From NCBI GenBank assembly GCA_044225675.1, contig JBGAIH010000034.1, positions 1-54,416 on the forward strand: a stretch of 54,416 nt of DNA, in the 5' to 3' direction. The notes beneath the pieces are model-generated. The model worked only from the letters and a program-made list of their open reading frames with translations. It did no database searches and had not been told where the DNA came from. Made by a program: the position numbers and the translations under genes. Source of the stretch: JACMQX01 sp044225675. GTDB taxonomy: Bacteria; Pseudomonadota; Gammaproteobacteria; Burkholderiales; Burkholderiaceae_C. Positions 1 through 8,641 of this stretch are shown piece by piece. Position 1 is the first letter of the stretch. Each line of letters begins with the position of its first letter.

Positions 1-2221
1 TGCGGCTGCGCTCGACCATCGTCTCGTAGGCTGACTCCACCTGACGGCACAGCCGCTGCGCGTCGAACAGCACCGCACCGTCGCGTTGCGCCTTCAGCCT
101 GTGCCGCAGCTCGGCCAGCGCCGCGCCGTCACGCGCCAGCGCCAGCGCCTTCGCCTCGTAGTCCTCCAGGCTGTGCGTCACCAGCTCCGGCAGACCCACC
201 GCATGCAGCAGGCTGGCCGCCACCCGCGCCGCGAACGCCTGACCCTTGCAGGTGAGCACCGGCAGCCCCGCCCACAGCGCGTCACTCGCCGTCGTGTGCG
301 CGTTGCACGGCAGCGTGTCCAGAAACAGATCGGCCTGCGCGTGCCGCGCCAGGTGATCCTGAAGCGGCGCCCGCGCCGCGAACACCAGGCGCTGCGCGTC
401 CACCCCGCGCGCCTGCGCCTCGCGCCGCAGGTTCTGCGCCGCCAGCGCGTTGTCCTGCAGCAGCCACAGCACGCTGCCCGGCACCGCCTGCAGCAGCCGC
501 ATCCACACCTCGAACACCTGCGGCGTGATCTTGTAGTTGTTGTTGAAGCAGCAGAACACGAAGCCCTCCTGCGGCAGCCCCAGCGCCTCGCGCGTCGGCA
601 CCTGTGGCGCGATCTGCCGACGGCCGTCGTTGGGCTGGTAGCTGCCCGGCAGCCGCACCACCTGCTCGCTGTAGAACGCCTCGTCCCCCGGACCCACCAG
701 CTGCGCGTCCGCCAGCAGGTAGTCCCACGCCGCCGCGCCGAGCGTGCCCGGGTAGCCGACCCACGCCACCTGGACCGGCGCCCCCCGGTGCGCCCACACG
801 CCGGGCCGGGCGTCTGTGGTGAAGCCCTTGAGATCGACGGCGACGTCCACGCCGAGCGCGCGCAGGCGCTGCGCCACCGCCGCATCGGAGAGGCTGCGCA
901 CGTCCTCGAAGCGGTCGAAGGCGCGCACCAGGCGCTGGCGCATCGGATGCTGGCTGTCCGGCCCGAAGGACAGAGCGCTCACCTCGAAGCGCGAGCGGTC
1001 GTGCCGCTCGAAGAACTCGGCCATGAGAAAGGCCGTGGCATGGGCATGGAAGTCGGCCGACACGTAGGCGATGCGGATGCGCTCGGCCGAGCGGAGCGGG
1101 CCCGGCGCACGGCCGGCCACCGACGCCGCGGCCTCGCGCGCCGTGACGGGCCGGTGCGCGCCCGGGCCGGGCACTGCGGGCAGCACGGCGGACGCATGGA
1201 TCGCGCTGGCCCTGCGCTGCAGCGCGGCGTCGTCGGACACCGCAAGCCAGGCGAACGGATGGAGGGCCCGCCGGCCTTCGCGCAGGGCTGCGGCGGCGCG
1301 GGCCACCAGCACATCGCGGCCGCGCCAGTCGCACACGCGGGTGCGCGCCTCGATCAGGGGGCCGAGCTTCCAGTCGGCCTGCAGGGCGGCGTCGGCAGCG
1401 GCATGCCAGCCGGCCTCGGCCTGCGCATGCTGACCCAGGGCCTCGAACGCGGCGGCACGCTGGGCCAGCAGATCGGGCTGCCCCGGCTGCAGCGCCAGCG
1501 CACGCTCGACGCTTTGCAGGGCCTGGCTCCAGTCGCCTGCCAGAGCCCAGGCCGCCCCGAGCCGTGCCTGCAGCTCGGGCTGAGCCGGGTCCTGCTGCGC
1601 TGCCGGCTTGAGCGCGGCCAGCGCGCCCGCAGCGTCGCCCCGCCGCAGCGCCACCTCGCCGACCAGACCCTGCAGTTCGGCAGAGCGGGGGTTGAAGGCG
1701 AGCGCCGCTTGCGCGACGTCGAGCGCCTCGGCCAGTTCACCGTGGTAGAGCAGCGCAAGGCAGAGGTCGCAGGCGGCCGGCTCCAGCGCCGGATCGATCG
1801 CGAGCGCCGCCCGCAGCGCGACGATCGCGTCCGCCGCGCGCCCCTGGACCAGCCGGACCGCGCCGAGCAGCTGCGGCGCGTCGGCCATCGACGCATCGGC
1901 ACGCCAGGCAGCCGTGAACGCGTCGCAGGCTTCATCCAGCCGGCCCTGTTCGCGCCGCACCAGGCCGAGGTTGAAGTGCGCCGCGGCGTGGCCGGGCCAG
2001 ACCGCCAGCGCCTGCGCGAAGCACTGCGCCGCTTCGTCCAGTTGCCCGGCAGCGAACAAGGCATTGCCCTGGGCCTTGAGCCGCTCGCTCCGGGCGCGGT
2101 CTTCGGCCAGGGGCGATGCAGCCGGCCCGAGCGGGGGCCTGGGTGTGACGGCGGCAGGCCGCCCGGCATCGGCCGCGCCCACCGCTGCGGCGCTGGGTGT
2201 CTTGCGGAACCACTTGAACAT
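1..2221 (-). CDS. TPR-containing SPINDLY/OGT-like O-GlcNAc transferase, C-terminus cut by window edge
   Basis: Reading the minus strand from the ATG at 2221 gives about 740 residues without a stop before the window edge, so the extreme C-terminus is missing. Residues about 45-290 are Ala/Leu-rich tetratricopeptide repeats (for example NALFAAGQLDEAAQCFAQAL). From about residue 378 the bacterial SPINDLY/GT41 catalytic half is visible: RIRIAYVSADFHAHATAF, then VAWVGYPGTLGAAAWDYLLA, FCCFNNNYKITPQVFEVW and DTLPCNAHTTASDALWAGLP. GT41 enzymes transfer a sugar from a UDP-sugar to Ser/Thr of proteins; in Burkholderiales, homologues often sit near flagellin or other glycosylated surface proteins, but that neighbour would lie outside the window. 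The target and donor sugar are unknown. The long opposite-strand frame here is an artefact of high GC. Confidence 0.9.
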   Translation of the reverse strand, partial: MFKWFRKTPSAAAVGAADAGRPAAVTPRPPLGPAASPLAEDRARSERLKAQGNALFAAGQLDEAAQCFAQALAVWPGHAAAHFNLGLVRREQGRLDEACDAFTAAWRADASMADAPQLLGAVRLVQGRAADAIVALRAALAIDPALEPAACDLCLALLYHGELAEALDVAQAALAFNPRSAELQGLVGEVALRRGDAAGALAALKPAAQQDPAQPELQARLGAAWALAGDWSQALQSVERALALQPGQPDLLAQRAAAFEALGQHAQAEAGWHAAADAALQADWKLGPLIEARTRVCDWRGRDVLVARAAAALREGRRALHPFAWLAVSDDAALQRRASAIHASAVLPAVPGPGAHRPVTAREAAASVAGRAPGPLRSAERIRIAYVSADFHAHATAFLMAEFFERHDRSRFEVSALSFGPDSQHPMRQRLVRAFDRFEDVRSLSDAAVAQRLRALGVDVAVDLKGFTTDARPGVWAHRGAPVQVAWVGYPGTLGAAAWDYLLADAQLVGPGDEAFYSEQVVRLPGSYQPNDGRRQIAPQVPTREALGLPQEGFVFCCFNNNYKITPQVFEVWMRLLQAVPGSVLWLLQDNALAAQNLRREAQARGVDAQRLVFAARAPLQDHLARHAQADLFLDTLPCNAHTTASDALWAGLPVLTCKGQAFAARVAASLLHAVGLPELVTHSLEDYEAKALALARDGAALAELRHRLKAQRDGAVLFDAQRLCRQVESAYETMVERSR

Positions 2222-2340
2222 TCGGTCGGAGGCAGCGCCTGAAAGTCGCGATGGCGCATTATGGACACGCCCGACCCGGGCCGAACGGGCCTCGGCCATG
2301 AGACCTCGGCCGAGAAGCGCGGCCGAGAAGCGCGGCCCCC

Positions 2341-2709
2341 TCAGGGCTGGACCGTGAGCTTGACGACTTCGCCGCTGTCGCGCTTGAGGTACAGCTCACC
2401 GCCGGCGCTGCGCATCTCGTTGCAGCCGGCCTTGATCTGCCGGCCTTCGGAGCAGAAGGTACTGTCCTTCACGCTCCATTTGCCGGTGTCGCTGAAGTTG
2501 CCCGCGTTGATGAAGAAATAGCCATTGGCATTGATCTGCCAGCGCCAGGCCGGCCCGGAAGCGGGTTTGACGCTGAACACCTTGCCCGCGACCGCAGTCT
2601 GCAGCGCCTCGGGGGACAGCGGCGCTGCACCCTCGGGAAACGCTGGCAACGAATTCTGGGCCAGCACGCAGGCCGGCACCAGAAGGAACGGAACAAGGGT
2701 CCATCGCAT
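2341..2709 (-). CDS. small secreted protein of unknown function
   Basis: A 122-residue protein with an N-terminal signal peptide (MRWTLVPFLLVPACVLAQ) predicted to be cleaved after about residue 18. The ATG at 2709 was chosen over longer frames because a strong GAGGAG ribosome-binding site precedes it and because the signal peptide starts there. The mature part contains WRWQINANGYFFINAG, two cysteines (FCSEG and AGCNEM) that could form one disulfide, and a C-terminal strand-rich segment LYLKRDSGEVVKLTVQP. The pattern (Gly-Tyr, Trp, paired Cys) is loosely like small periplasmic DUF995-type beta proteins, but I cannot assign it to a family. It lies alone between the TRAP-cluster terminator and the glycosyltransferase gene. 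Confidence 0.75.
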   Translation of the reverse strand: MRWTLVPFLLVPACVLAQNSLPAFPEGAAPLSPEALQTAVAGKVFSVKPASGPAWRWQINANGYFFINAGNFSDTGKWSVKDSTFCSEGRQIKAGCNEMRSAGGELYLKRDSGEVVKLTVQP

Positions 2710-2915
2710 GAATCTCTCCTCGCAGAAAAGCTTGACTGACGTGCTGGCGACAGGCATCGCAAGCCAGGCCCCATTGGAGCGGGCGCACCGAGCTCGCGCC
2801 ATCCCCGGGTCAGGCGATTGCACGACGACCTTGCCTGCGGTAGCCCGGCGACCGGATCGACAGGCGGCCCGCCGAAACCAGCCCCCAAGCAACCTCCGAC
2901 GCAGCCCCGCCAGGC

Positions 2916-2947
2916 AAAAGGGGCAGCGCGTTGCCGCCCTGCCCCTT
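2916..2947 (-). terminator. Rho-independent terminator of the E1-TRAP transcription unit
   Basis: Read on the minus strand, AAGGGGCAG and CTGCCCCTT form a 9-bp perfect stem around a 12-nt loop and run into TTTT. It sits 57 nt after the dctP stop codon and nothing else on that strand needs termination there. Confidence 0.7.
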
Positions 2948-3003
2948 CCGTCCCGCATGCACGCCGGCCCGCGCCGTGACGCAGGCAGCGCAATGCGATG
3001 CGC

Positions 3004-4038
3004 TTACTTCTTGCGCGCCGCGACCGACTTCTCGGCGAGGTTCACCAGGTCGGCGCCGACCGTGGTCTTCCACTTGTTGTAGACCGGGCGCGTGGCCTTG
3101 ACGAACTCCTCGCGCTCGGCGGGCGTCAGCGTGGTGACGGTCACGCCCATGCCGGCGATGTCCTTGAGCACGGGCTTGCCTTCTTCCACCAGGCCCTTGC
3201 GGGCCAGCGCGATTTCCTGCTTGCCGGCTTCGATCGCGGCCTGGCGCACGATCTCCTGGTCGGCCTTGCTCCAGCTGTTCCAGATCTCCTTGTTGACCAC
3301 GAAGATCAGCGGATCGGCCACATAGCCCCAGGTGGTCACGAACTTCTGGCCCACCGTGTGCATCTTGAGCACGGTGAAGAGGAACAGCGGATTCTCCTGT
3401 CCGTCGACCGCGCCGCTGGACAGCGCGGGCTGGGCGTCGGCCCAGCTCATCTGCGTCGGGTTGGCGCCGAAGGCGGTCATCATGTCCGAGAAGATCGGCG
3501 AGCCGACCACGCGGATCTTCATGCCCTTGAGGTCGGCCGGCGACTTGATCGGCTTCTTGGAGTTGGTGAGCTCACGGAAGCCGTTCTCGCCCCAGGCCAG
3601 CGGCACCACGCCGCCCTTGTCGAGCGTGGCGAAGATGCGCTTGCCGACCTCGCCCTGCGTGAGCGAGTCGATGGCTGCGTAGTCGGGCATCAGGAAAGGC
3701 AGCGAGAACAGGTTGAGTTCCTTGACCTGCGGCGACCAGTTGATGGTCGAGCCCACGGCCATGTCGATCACGCCCTGGCGCAGCGCGCTGAACTCGCGCG
3801 TCTGGTCGCCCTGGATCAGCGACACGCCCGGGTACAGCTTGATGTTGATGCGGCCGCTGGTGCGCTCCTTGACGAGGTCGGACCAGATCTTGCCGGCCAT
3901 GCCCCAGGGCGTCGGCGGGCCGAGCACGAGCGACATGCGGTATTCGGCCTTGTAGTTCTGCGCCGTGGCGGAGGTGGCGAAAGTGCCCAGGGCCAGCGCG
4001 GCGGCGGCCAGGCCCAGCAGGGTGCGACGGAATTTCAT
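3004..4038 (-). CDS. dctP: TRAP transporter periplasmic solute-binding protein (DctP family)
   Basis: A 344-residue DctP-type receptor. The ATG at 4038 follows AAGGAGACCTCC and begins a clean signal peptide (MKFRRTLLGLAAAALALG, cleavage after SATA around residue 26). Family features include the early segment YRMSLVLGPPTPWGMAG, a central LKGMKIRVVGSPIFSDMM (the conserved Arg of such a segment binds the substrate carboxylate in characterised DctP proteins) and NPLFLFTVLKMH. It captures an organic acid in the periplasm and passes it to DctQM. It is the last gene of a dctQ-dctM-dctP order, 63 nt after dctM, and is followed by a terminator. The substrate is not readable from sequence, but the upstream E1 subunits suggest a 2-oxo acid or a compound metabolised to one. 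Confidence 0.93.
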   Translation of the reverse strand: MKFRRTLLGLAAAALALGTFATSATAQNYKAEYRMSLVLGPPTPWGMAGKIWSDLVKERTSGRINIKLYPGVSLIQGDQTREFSALRQGVIDMAVGSTINWSPQVKELNLFSLPFLMPDYAAIDSLTQGEVGKRIFATLDKGGVVPLAWGENGFRELTNSKKPIKSPADLKGMKIRVVGSPIFSDMMTAFGANPTQMSWADAQPALSSGAVDGQENPLFLFTVLKMHTVGQKFVTTWGYVADPLIFVVNKEIWNSWSKADQEIVRQAAIEAGKQEIALARKGLVEEGKPVLKDIAGMGVTVTTLTPAEREEFVKATRPVYNKWKTTVGADLVNLAEKSVAARKK

Positions 4039-4101
4039 GGAGGTCTCCTTGGGATGAAAGGCTTGGGATGAAAAGGGATGCACGGGTTGAAAAGCGGCCC
4101 G

Positions 4102-5400
4102 TCAGTAGCCGAGGTACTTGGGCAGCCACAGCGCCAGCTGCGGCCAGACGATGACGGCGACCATGACGAGAAACATCGAGAACAGCATCCAGCCGACCCA
4201 GCGCACGGTCTCTTCCATGCGCACGCCGGCGATGCGGCAGGACACCATCAGGTTCACGGCCAGCGGCGGCGTGAACTGGCCGAGGGCCACCTTGAGCGTG
4301 AGGATGACGCCGAACCAGACCGGGTCCCACTTGTAGTACTGCACGATGGGCCACAGCAGCGGCACGAAGATCAGGAAGATCGACACGCCGTCGAGGAACA
4401 TGCCCACGGTGATCAGCATGAGGATCAGAAGCGCCAGCACGCCGTATTCGCCCAGGCCGGAGTTGACGATGGCCTGCGTCACCGGGTCGATCACGCCGAG
4501 GGTCGACAGCGAGTACGCGAAGATGCCCGCCAGCGACACCACCAGCAGGATGACGGCCGACAGCTCGCCCGATTCGCGCAGGATCACGAACAGATCGCGC
4601 GCCTTGATCGTGCGGTGGATCACCATGCCGACGAACAGGCCGTAGAAGACGGCCACCACGGCGGCCTCGGTCGGTGTGAACCAGCCGGCGCGCATGCCGC
4701 CGAGAATCAGCACCGGCGCGAACAGGCCCCAGGTCGCCTCGCGCAGGCTGCGCCAGAACGGAGGACGCGGCAGGCTGGCTTCGAGCGCGCCCATCTTGTG
4801 CTTGCGCGCCATCCAGACCGTGGGCACGATCAGCGCGAGACCCGCGAGGATGCCGGGGATCATGCCGGCGGCAAACAGCGCCGGCACCGAGGCGCCGGGC
4901 ACCAGCACCGAGTAGACGATGAAGGCGACCGACGGCGGAATCAGGATGTCGGTGGCCGCCGCAGCGCCCACCACGCTGGCCGAGAACGGCGCCGGGTAGC
5001 CGGCGCGCGACATGGCCGCGATCATGACGGCGCCCACGGCTGCGGCATTGGCCGGCCCCGAGCCCGAGATGCCGCCGAGGAACATCGCCACGACGATGGC
5101 CACGAGCGGCAGCATGCCGGGGCCGCGCCCGACGATGGCGATGGCAAAGTTCACCAGCCTGAGCGCCACGCCCGAGCGGTCGAAGATCGAGCCGACCAGC
5201 ACGAACATCGGAATCGCCAGCAGCGGGTACTTGCCGAGGCCCGCGTAGAAGTTCTGCGGCACCGCCAGCAGGCCGAACCACTGCGCATCGGCATTGGCCA
5301 GCGCGATGCAGGCCGCGCCCGCCAGGCCGAGCGCCGCCCCGATGGGCACGCCCAGCAGCATCATGACGAGGAAGGCGACGAACAGCAGCGTCGGGATCAT
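4102..5400 (-). CDS. dctM: TRAP transporter large permease subunit (DctM family)
   Basis: A 432-residue, highly hydrophobic protein with about a dozen membrane segments, the usual size for DctM. Typical family stretches include FVAFLVMMLLGVPIGAALGL at the N-terminus, GGISGSGPANAAAVGAVMI and DILIPPSVAFIVYSVLVPGA. DctM carries out the sodium-coupled translocation step with DctQ and DctP. The ATG at 5400 overlaps the dctQ stop in an ATGA junction, so the two membrane subunits are probably translationally coupled. Earlier in-frame starts would extend into dctQ and lack the normal DctM N-terminus. Confidence 0.95.
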   Translation of the reverse strand: MIPTLLFVAFLVMMLLGVPIGAALGLAGAACIALANADAQWFGLLAVPQNFYAGLGKYPLLAIPMFVLVGSIFDRSGVALRLVNFAIAIVGRGPGMLPLVAIVVAMFLGGISGSGPANAAAVGAVMIAAMSRAGYPAPFSASVVGAAAATDILIPPSVAFIVYSVLVPGASVPALFAAGMIPGILAGLALIVPTVWMARKHKMGALEASLPRPPFWRSLREATWGLFAPVLILGGMRAGWFTPTEAAVVAVFYGLFVGMVIHRTIKARDLFVILRESGELSAVILLVVSLAGIFAYSLSTLGVIDPVTQAIVNSGLGEYGVLALLILMLITVGMFLDGVSIFLIFVPLLWPIVQYYKWDPVWFGVILTLKVALGQFTPPLAVNLMVSCRIAGVRMEETVRWVGWMLFSMFLVMVAVIVWPQLALWLPKYLGY

Positions 5401-5921
5401 GGCTGCCTCCCGCGGCGGATGAACAGGCCCAGCGCACGCAGCGAGATGGCCACCGACATGATCGGCAGCCAGATGGTGTACCACCACTGCGGCACGCCGA
5501 TGCCCGGCGAGGTCTCGCCAAATCGGATGTCGTCGTAGACCATGCGCATGCTCAGCACCGCGATCAGCGCGAACAGCAGGAACACCATGATGGCGCCGAA
5601 GCGCGCGAGCGCGCGCTGGCGTGCGGCGGAGCCGCTGTCGGCGAAGAACTCGATGCGGATTTGCCGGTTGCGCGCCACCGAGGCCGAGCCGGCGACGAGC
5701 GCCAGCACGATCATGAGGAACACCGAGAACTCCTCGGTCCAGGCGAAGGATTCATTGGTGAAGTAGCGCACCAGCACGTTGGCGAAGGTGATGAGCGCCA
5801 GCAGCGCCATGACGATGACGGTCAGCCAGTCCTCGATCGCCAGGGGCACGCGGGTGGGCTCCTCCATGGCCGACGGGTCGGCCACTTCGGCAGGCAGGTG
5901 GGAAGGTTCAGGCAGGGACAT
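5397..5921 (-). CDS. dctQ: TRAP transporter small permease subunit (DctQ family)
   Basis: A 174-residue membrane protein with four predicted helices, for example DWLTVIVMALLALITFANV and FGAIMVFLLFALIAVL. Family marks include the VRYFTNESFAWTEEFSVFL stretch after helix 1 and the RNRQIRIEF segment before helix 3. A cytoplasmic N-terminal extension of about 28 acidic and proline-rich residues precedes helix 1. It forms the membrane complex with DctM, to which it is joined by a 4-nt overlap, and follows the E1 beta gene by about 100 nt on the same strand. Confidence 0.92.
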   Translation of the reverse strand: MSLPEPSHLPAEVADPSAMEEPTRVPLAIEDWLTVIVMALLALITFANVLVRYFTNESFAWTEEFSVFLMIVLALVAGSASVARNRQIRIEFFADSGSAARQRALARFGAIMVFLLFALIAVLSMRMVYDDIRFGETSPGIGVPQWWYTIWLPIMSVAISLRALGLFIRRGRQP

Positions 5922-6023
5922 GGCGCAACATTGCAGGTTAGGCGCGACGCGGCGCGCCGGGCATCAGGGCATACCAGAAGGCCGGCCCGGCCGGCGCGGC
6001 GGCGCCGGATGAGAAGAAATCAT

Positions 6024-6983
6024 TCACGCGGCACACAGCGCCCGCGCGGCGTCCGCGATGGCTTCGGCAGTCACGCGCGACTGGGCCTCGAGCACCGGCG
6101 CATAGCCGACGGGAATGCGCGGCGCCCCCACGCGGCGAACCTTGCAGCCTGTGGCTTCGGCCGCAGTCGCGGCGATCTCGGCGCCGAAACCCGCCGCCTG
6201 CACCGCCTCGTGCGCCACGAGCAGACGGCCGGTGCGGGCACAGGAGGCCAGCACCGCGTTGCGGTCCCAGGGCCAGATGCTGCGCAGGTCGATCAGCTCG
6301 GCCTCGATGCCGCCTTGCGCCAGCGCCTCGCAGGCTGCGGCGCAGGCCTGCACCTGGCGGCTCCAGCTCACGACGGTGAGATCGCGCCCCGGCCGCAGCG
6401 TGGCCGCCTGGCCGAGCGTGGCGGTCTGCGACTCGTCGACCTCGCCCTGCAGGCCCCAGAGCGTCTTGTGCTCCATGTAGACCACCGGGTCGCCGCTGGC
6501 GAGCGCGGCACGCAGCAGGCTGTAGTTGTCCTGCGGCGTGGCCGGGCAGACCACCACCACGCCGGGCAGATGGGCGAACCAGCTCTCCAGCGACTGCGAG
6601 TGCTGCGCCGCCGACGCGTCCCAGATGCCGATGGGCATGCGCACCACCATGGGCACGCGGCCCTGGCCGCCGAACATGAAGCGGTTCTTGGCGGCCTGGT
6701 TGACGATCTCGTCCATGCCGCACAGCGCGAAGTCCACCACGCGCATCTCGACGACGGGCCGCAGGCCCGCCAGCGCCATGCCGACCCCGGCGCCCAGGAT
6801 GGCGGCCTCGCTGATCGGCGTGTCGATCACCCGCTGCGCGCCGAAGGCGGCCAGCAGGCCCTTGTACTGGCCGAAGATGCCGCCACGGCCCACGTCTTCC
6901 CCGAGCACCACCACGTTGGGGTCGCGCTCCATCTCGAGCGTCACGGCACGCACCGCGGCTTCGGCATAGGTCATCAGCGCCAT
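6024..6983 (-). CDS. 2-oxoacid dehydrogenase E1 component, beta subunit
   Basis: A 319-residue protein of the pyruvate/acetoin/branched-chain dehydrogenase E1 beta family. It has the family N-terminus MTYAEAAVRAVTLEMERDPN with the GEDVGRGGIFG loop that helps form the thiamine diphosphate site, DTPISEAAILGAGVGMALAG, HSQSLESWFAHLPGVVVVCP and a C-terminal transketolase fold (VSWSRQVQACAAACEALAQG, LIDLRSIWPWDR). It would pair with the alpha subunit just upstream, whose frame overlaps its start by 10 nt. ThDP-dependent decarboxylation of a 2-oxo acid or cleavage of acetoin is the expected chemistry. No E2 or E3 gene is present nearby, which leaves the acceptor unclear. Confidence 0.9.
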   Translation of the reverse strand: MALMTYAEAAVRAVTLEMERDPNVVVLGEDVGRGGIFGQYKGLLAAFGAQRVIDTPISEAAILGAGVGMALAGLRPVVEMRVVDFALCGMDEIVNQAAKNRFMFGGQGRVPMVVRMPIGIWDASAAQHSQSLESWFAHLPGVVVVCPATPQDNYSLLRAALASGDPVVYMEHKTLWGLQGEVDESQTATLGQAATLRPGRDLTVVSWSRQVQACAAACEALAQGGIEAELIDLRSIWPWDRNAVLASCARTGRLLVAHEAVQAAGFGAEIAATAAEATGCKVRRVGAPRIPVGYAPVLEAQSRVTAEAIADAARALCAA

Positions 6984-7990
6984 TGGCCGGCTCCCGTGGT
7001 CTGGATGTCGGTGAAGGCCGCGGCCGCATCGGGCCAGGGCGCGGCATTGGCGCTCGCCAGCGCGCGATCGACCTCCTCGGCCGCCTCGCGGTCCATGGCA
7101 TCGAGCTGCTGCGCGTCGCCGCCGGGCAGCGCGAGGAAGGCAGCGCGGGCCCGCGCGATCGGATCGGTCTTGAGCGCCTCCTGCAGTTCGGCCGGATCGC
7201 GGTAACCGGCCGGGTCCACCGACACGTGGCCCTTGACCCGGTAGGTGATGGCGTGCAGCAGGCGCGGCCCGCCACCGCCGCGCACCTGCGCCACCAGACC
7301 GGCGGCCGCGTCGTGCACCGCAAGCACATCGTTGCCGTCGACCTTGACCGAGGCGATGTCCAGGCTCAGCGCCCGCGCCGAGGCGCCCTCGCCGGCCGTC
7401 ATCGGCCCGCTGGCGGTGGTGGCGCTCCAGCGGTTGTCCTCGCAGACAAAGAGCACCGGCAGGCCGTAGACCCGCGCCCAGTTGAGCGATTCGAGAAAGG
7501 GGCCACGGTTGATCGCACCGTCGCCGAAGAAGCAGACGGTGATGCTGTCGCGCCGCTGCAGCTTCTGCGCATGGGCCGCGCCCACGGCAATCGGCAGGCC
7601 GGCGGCAACGACGCCATTGGCGCCGAGCATGCCGACCGAGAAGTCGGCGATGTGCATCGAGCCGCCCTTGCCGCCGTTGAAGCCGGTGGCCTTGCCGAAC
7701 AGCTCGCACATCATGCCGGTGAGATCGGCGCCCTTGGCCAGCGTGTGGCCGTGGCCGCGATGGGTGGAGGTGAGGTAGTCGTCGGCCCGCAGATGGGCGC
7801 ACACGCCCGCAGGCACGGCTTCCTGGCCGGTCGACAGATGCAGCGGCCCGCGCACCTTGGCGCTGCCGTCGGCCGCCTTGCCATAGGCGCTCACGCCGCC
7901 CTGGCTGGCCGCTTCGGCCGCGTTCTCGAAGGCACGAATGCGAACCATCGTGCGGTACAGCGCCGCCAATGTGGATACTTTGTCGCTCAA
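6974..7990 (-). CDS. 2-oxoacid dehydrogenase E1 component, alpha subunit
   Basis: A 338-residue thiamine diphosphate-dependent E1 alpha. The ThDP/Mg motif is clear: GDGAINRG near residue 156, ending in the metal-ligating Asn of VCEDNRW about 30 residues later. Other family features are HLSTGQEAVPAGVCAHL, RGHGHTLAKGADLTGMM and GGKGGSMHIAD. I prefer the TTG at 7990 because GGAG lies five bases upstream; an in-frame ATG at 8020 has no visible ribosome-binding site and falls inside a palindrome that may be an operator. It is the first gene of the unit E1alpha-E1beta-dctQ-dctM-dctP. Acetoin, pyruvate or a substituted 2-oxo acid are all possible substrates. Confidence 0.88.
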   Translation of the reverse strand: MSDKVSTLAALYRTMVRIRAFENAAEAASQGGVSAYGKAADGSAKVRGPLHLSTGQEAVPAGVCAHLRADDYLTSTHRGHGHTLAKGADLTGMMCELFGKATGFNGGKGGSMHIADFSVGMLGANGVVAAGLPIAVGAAHAQKLQRRDSITVCFFGDGAINRGPFLESLNWARVYGLPVLFVCEDNRWSATTASGPMTAGEGASARALSLDIASVKVDGNDVLAVHDAAAGLVAQVRGGGGPRLLHAITYRVKGHVSVDPAGYRDPAELQEALKTDPIARARAAFLALPGGDAQQLDAMDREAAEEVDRALASANAAPWPDAAAAFTDIQTTGAGQWR

Positions 7991-8008
7991 GATGTCTCCG
8001 CCACCACG

Positions 8009-8025
8009 AATGCTAAGCATGCATT
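8009..8025. promoter_or_regulatory. palindrome upstream of the E1-TRAP unit, possible operator
   Basis: AATGC and GCATT flank a 7-bp centre, with a nested TGC/GCA pair, just upstream of the preferred TTG start of the E1 alpha gene. Its position fits an operator of an unlinked regulator. No regulator gene is adjacent, so this is tentative. Confidence 0.3.
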
Positions 8026-8110
8026 GTATGGGGCGGGGCCCGCTGCGATGCCTGCGGCACGCCGCCGGCACTCCCCCGACACTCCGCGTGCGGCGTGACG
8101 CGCCGGCCTC

Positions 8111-8488
8111 TCAGGGGCCGGAGACGCCAGCGGCCGGGCGCTGCGATCGGTCGTTCGGGTCGTAGAGCACCGTGCCCGTCCCGACACCGACGCCCACGCT
8201 GGCGCGGCCCACCGGAACACTGGCTCCGACGCCGGCACCGCCCGTGACCTGGCCGCGCTGGTTGACCCCCACGCCGACGCCCACCGGGCCGGCGCCTGCA
8301 CCGACGCCGGCCGTCACGCCGCCGCTGCCCACACCCACGCCGATCGACACCCCCGGCGCGATCGGCACGCCGATGCCGATGCCGGCGCTGCAGCCGGCGA
8401 GTGTCGCGGCCAGCGCCATCGCAGCGACGATCACACCCCCGCAGGTCATCGGTGCACGGGACGCAAAAGGTCTGTTGCTGGAGTTCAT
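8111..8488 (-). CDS. glycine/valine-rich lipoprotein, unknown function
   Basis: A 125-residue predicted lipoprotein. The N-terminus has a positively charged start, a hydrophobic core (GGVIVAAMALAATLAGC) and a lipobox LAGC with Cys near residue 33. The mature protein is nearly all alternating glycine with valine, alanine or isoleucine (for example GVSIGVGVGSGGVTAGVGAG), with only a short ordered-looking C-terminus (GTVLYDPNDRSQR). An ATG three codons upstream at 8497 is equally possible; neither has a strong ribosome-binding site. The gene is single, between the E1-TRAP unit and a thioesterase gene. Similar low-complexity lipoproteins are usually annotated as hypothetical. Confidence 0.7.
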   Translation of the reverse strand: MNSSNRPFASRAPMTCGGVIVAAMALAATLAGCSAGIGIGVPIAPGVSIGVGVGSGGVTAGVGAGAGPVGVGVGVNQRGQVTGGAGVGASVPVGRASVGVGVGTGTVLYDPNDRSQRPAAGVSGP

Positions 8489-8641
8489 GGAAGCCATTTT
8501 AGGGAGCGCAGGTCGAAAGCGAGGTCTCCACTTCGCGCGGCAGGGCATTGCGCTCCAGGCTCTACGCAAAGCGTGATGAGGGTGATGGCGGTTTCATGGG
8601 CCCGGTGGCTTGCGGTCAGGGAGGCGATCACGCCGCGTCTT

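Noticed and set aside
86..2242. 718-codon open frame on the plus strand
   Set aside because: Antisense to the SPINDLY-like gene; translation is Arg/Gln/Ala-rich with no domain. An artefact of high GC.
5922..6023. GC-rich inverted repeats as a terminator between E1 beta and dctQ
   Set aside because: No T-run follows and the stem is imperfect; the genes more likely form one transcript.
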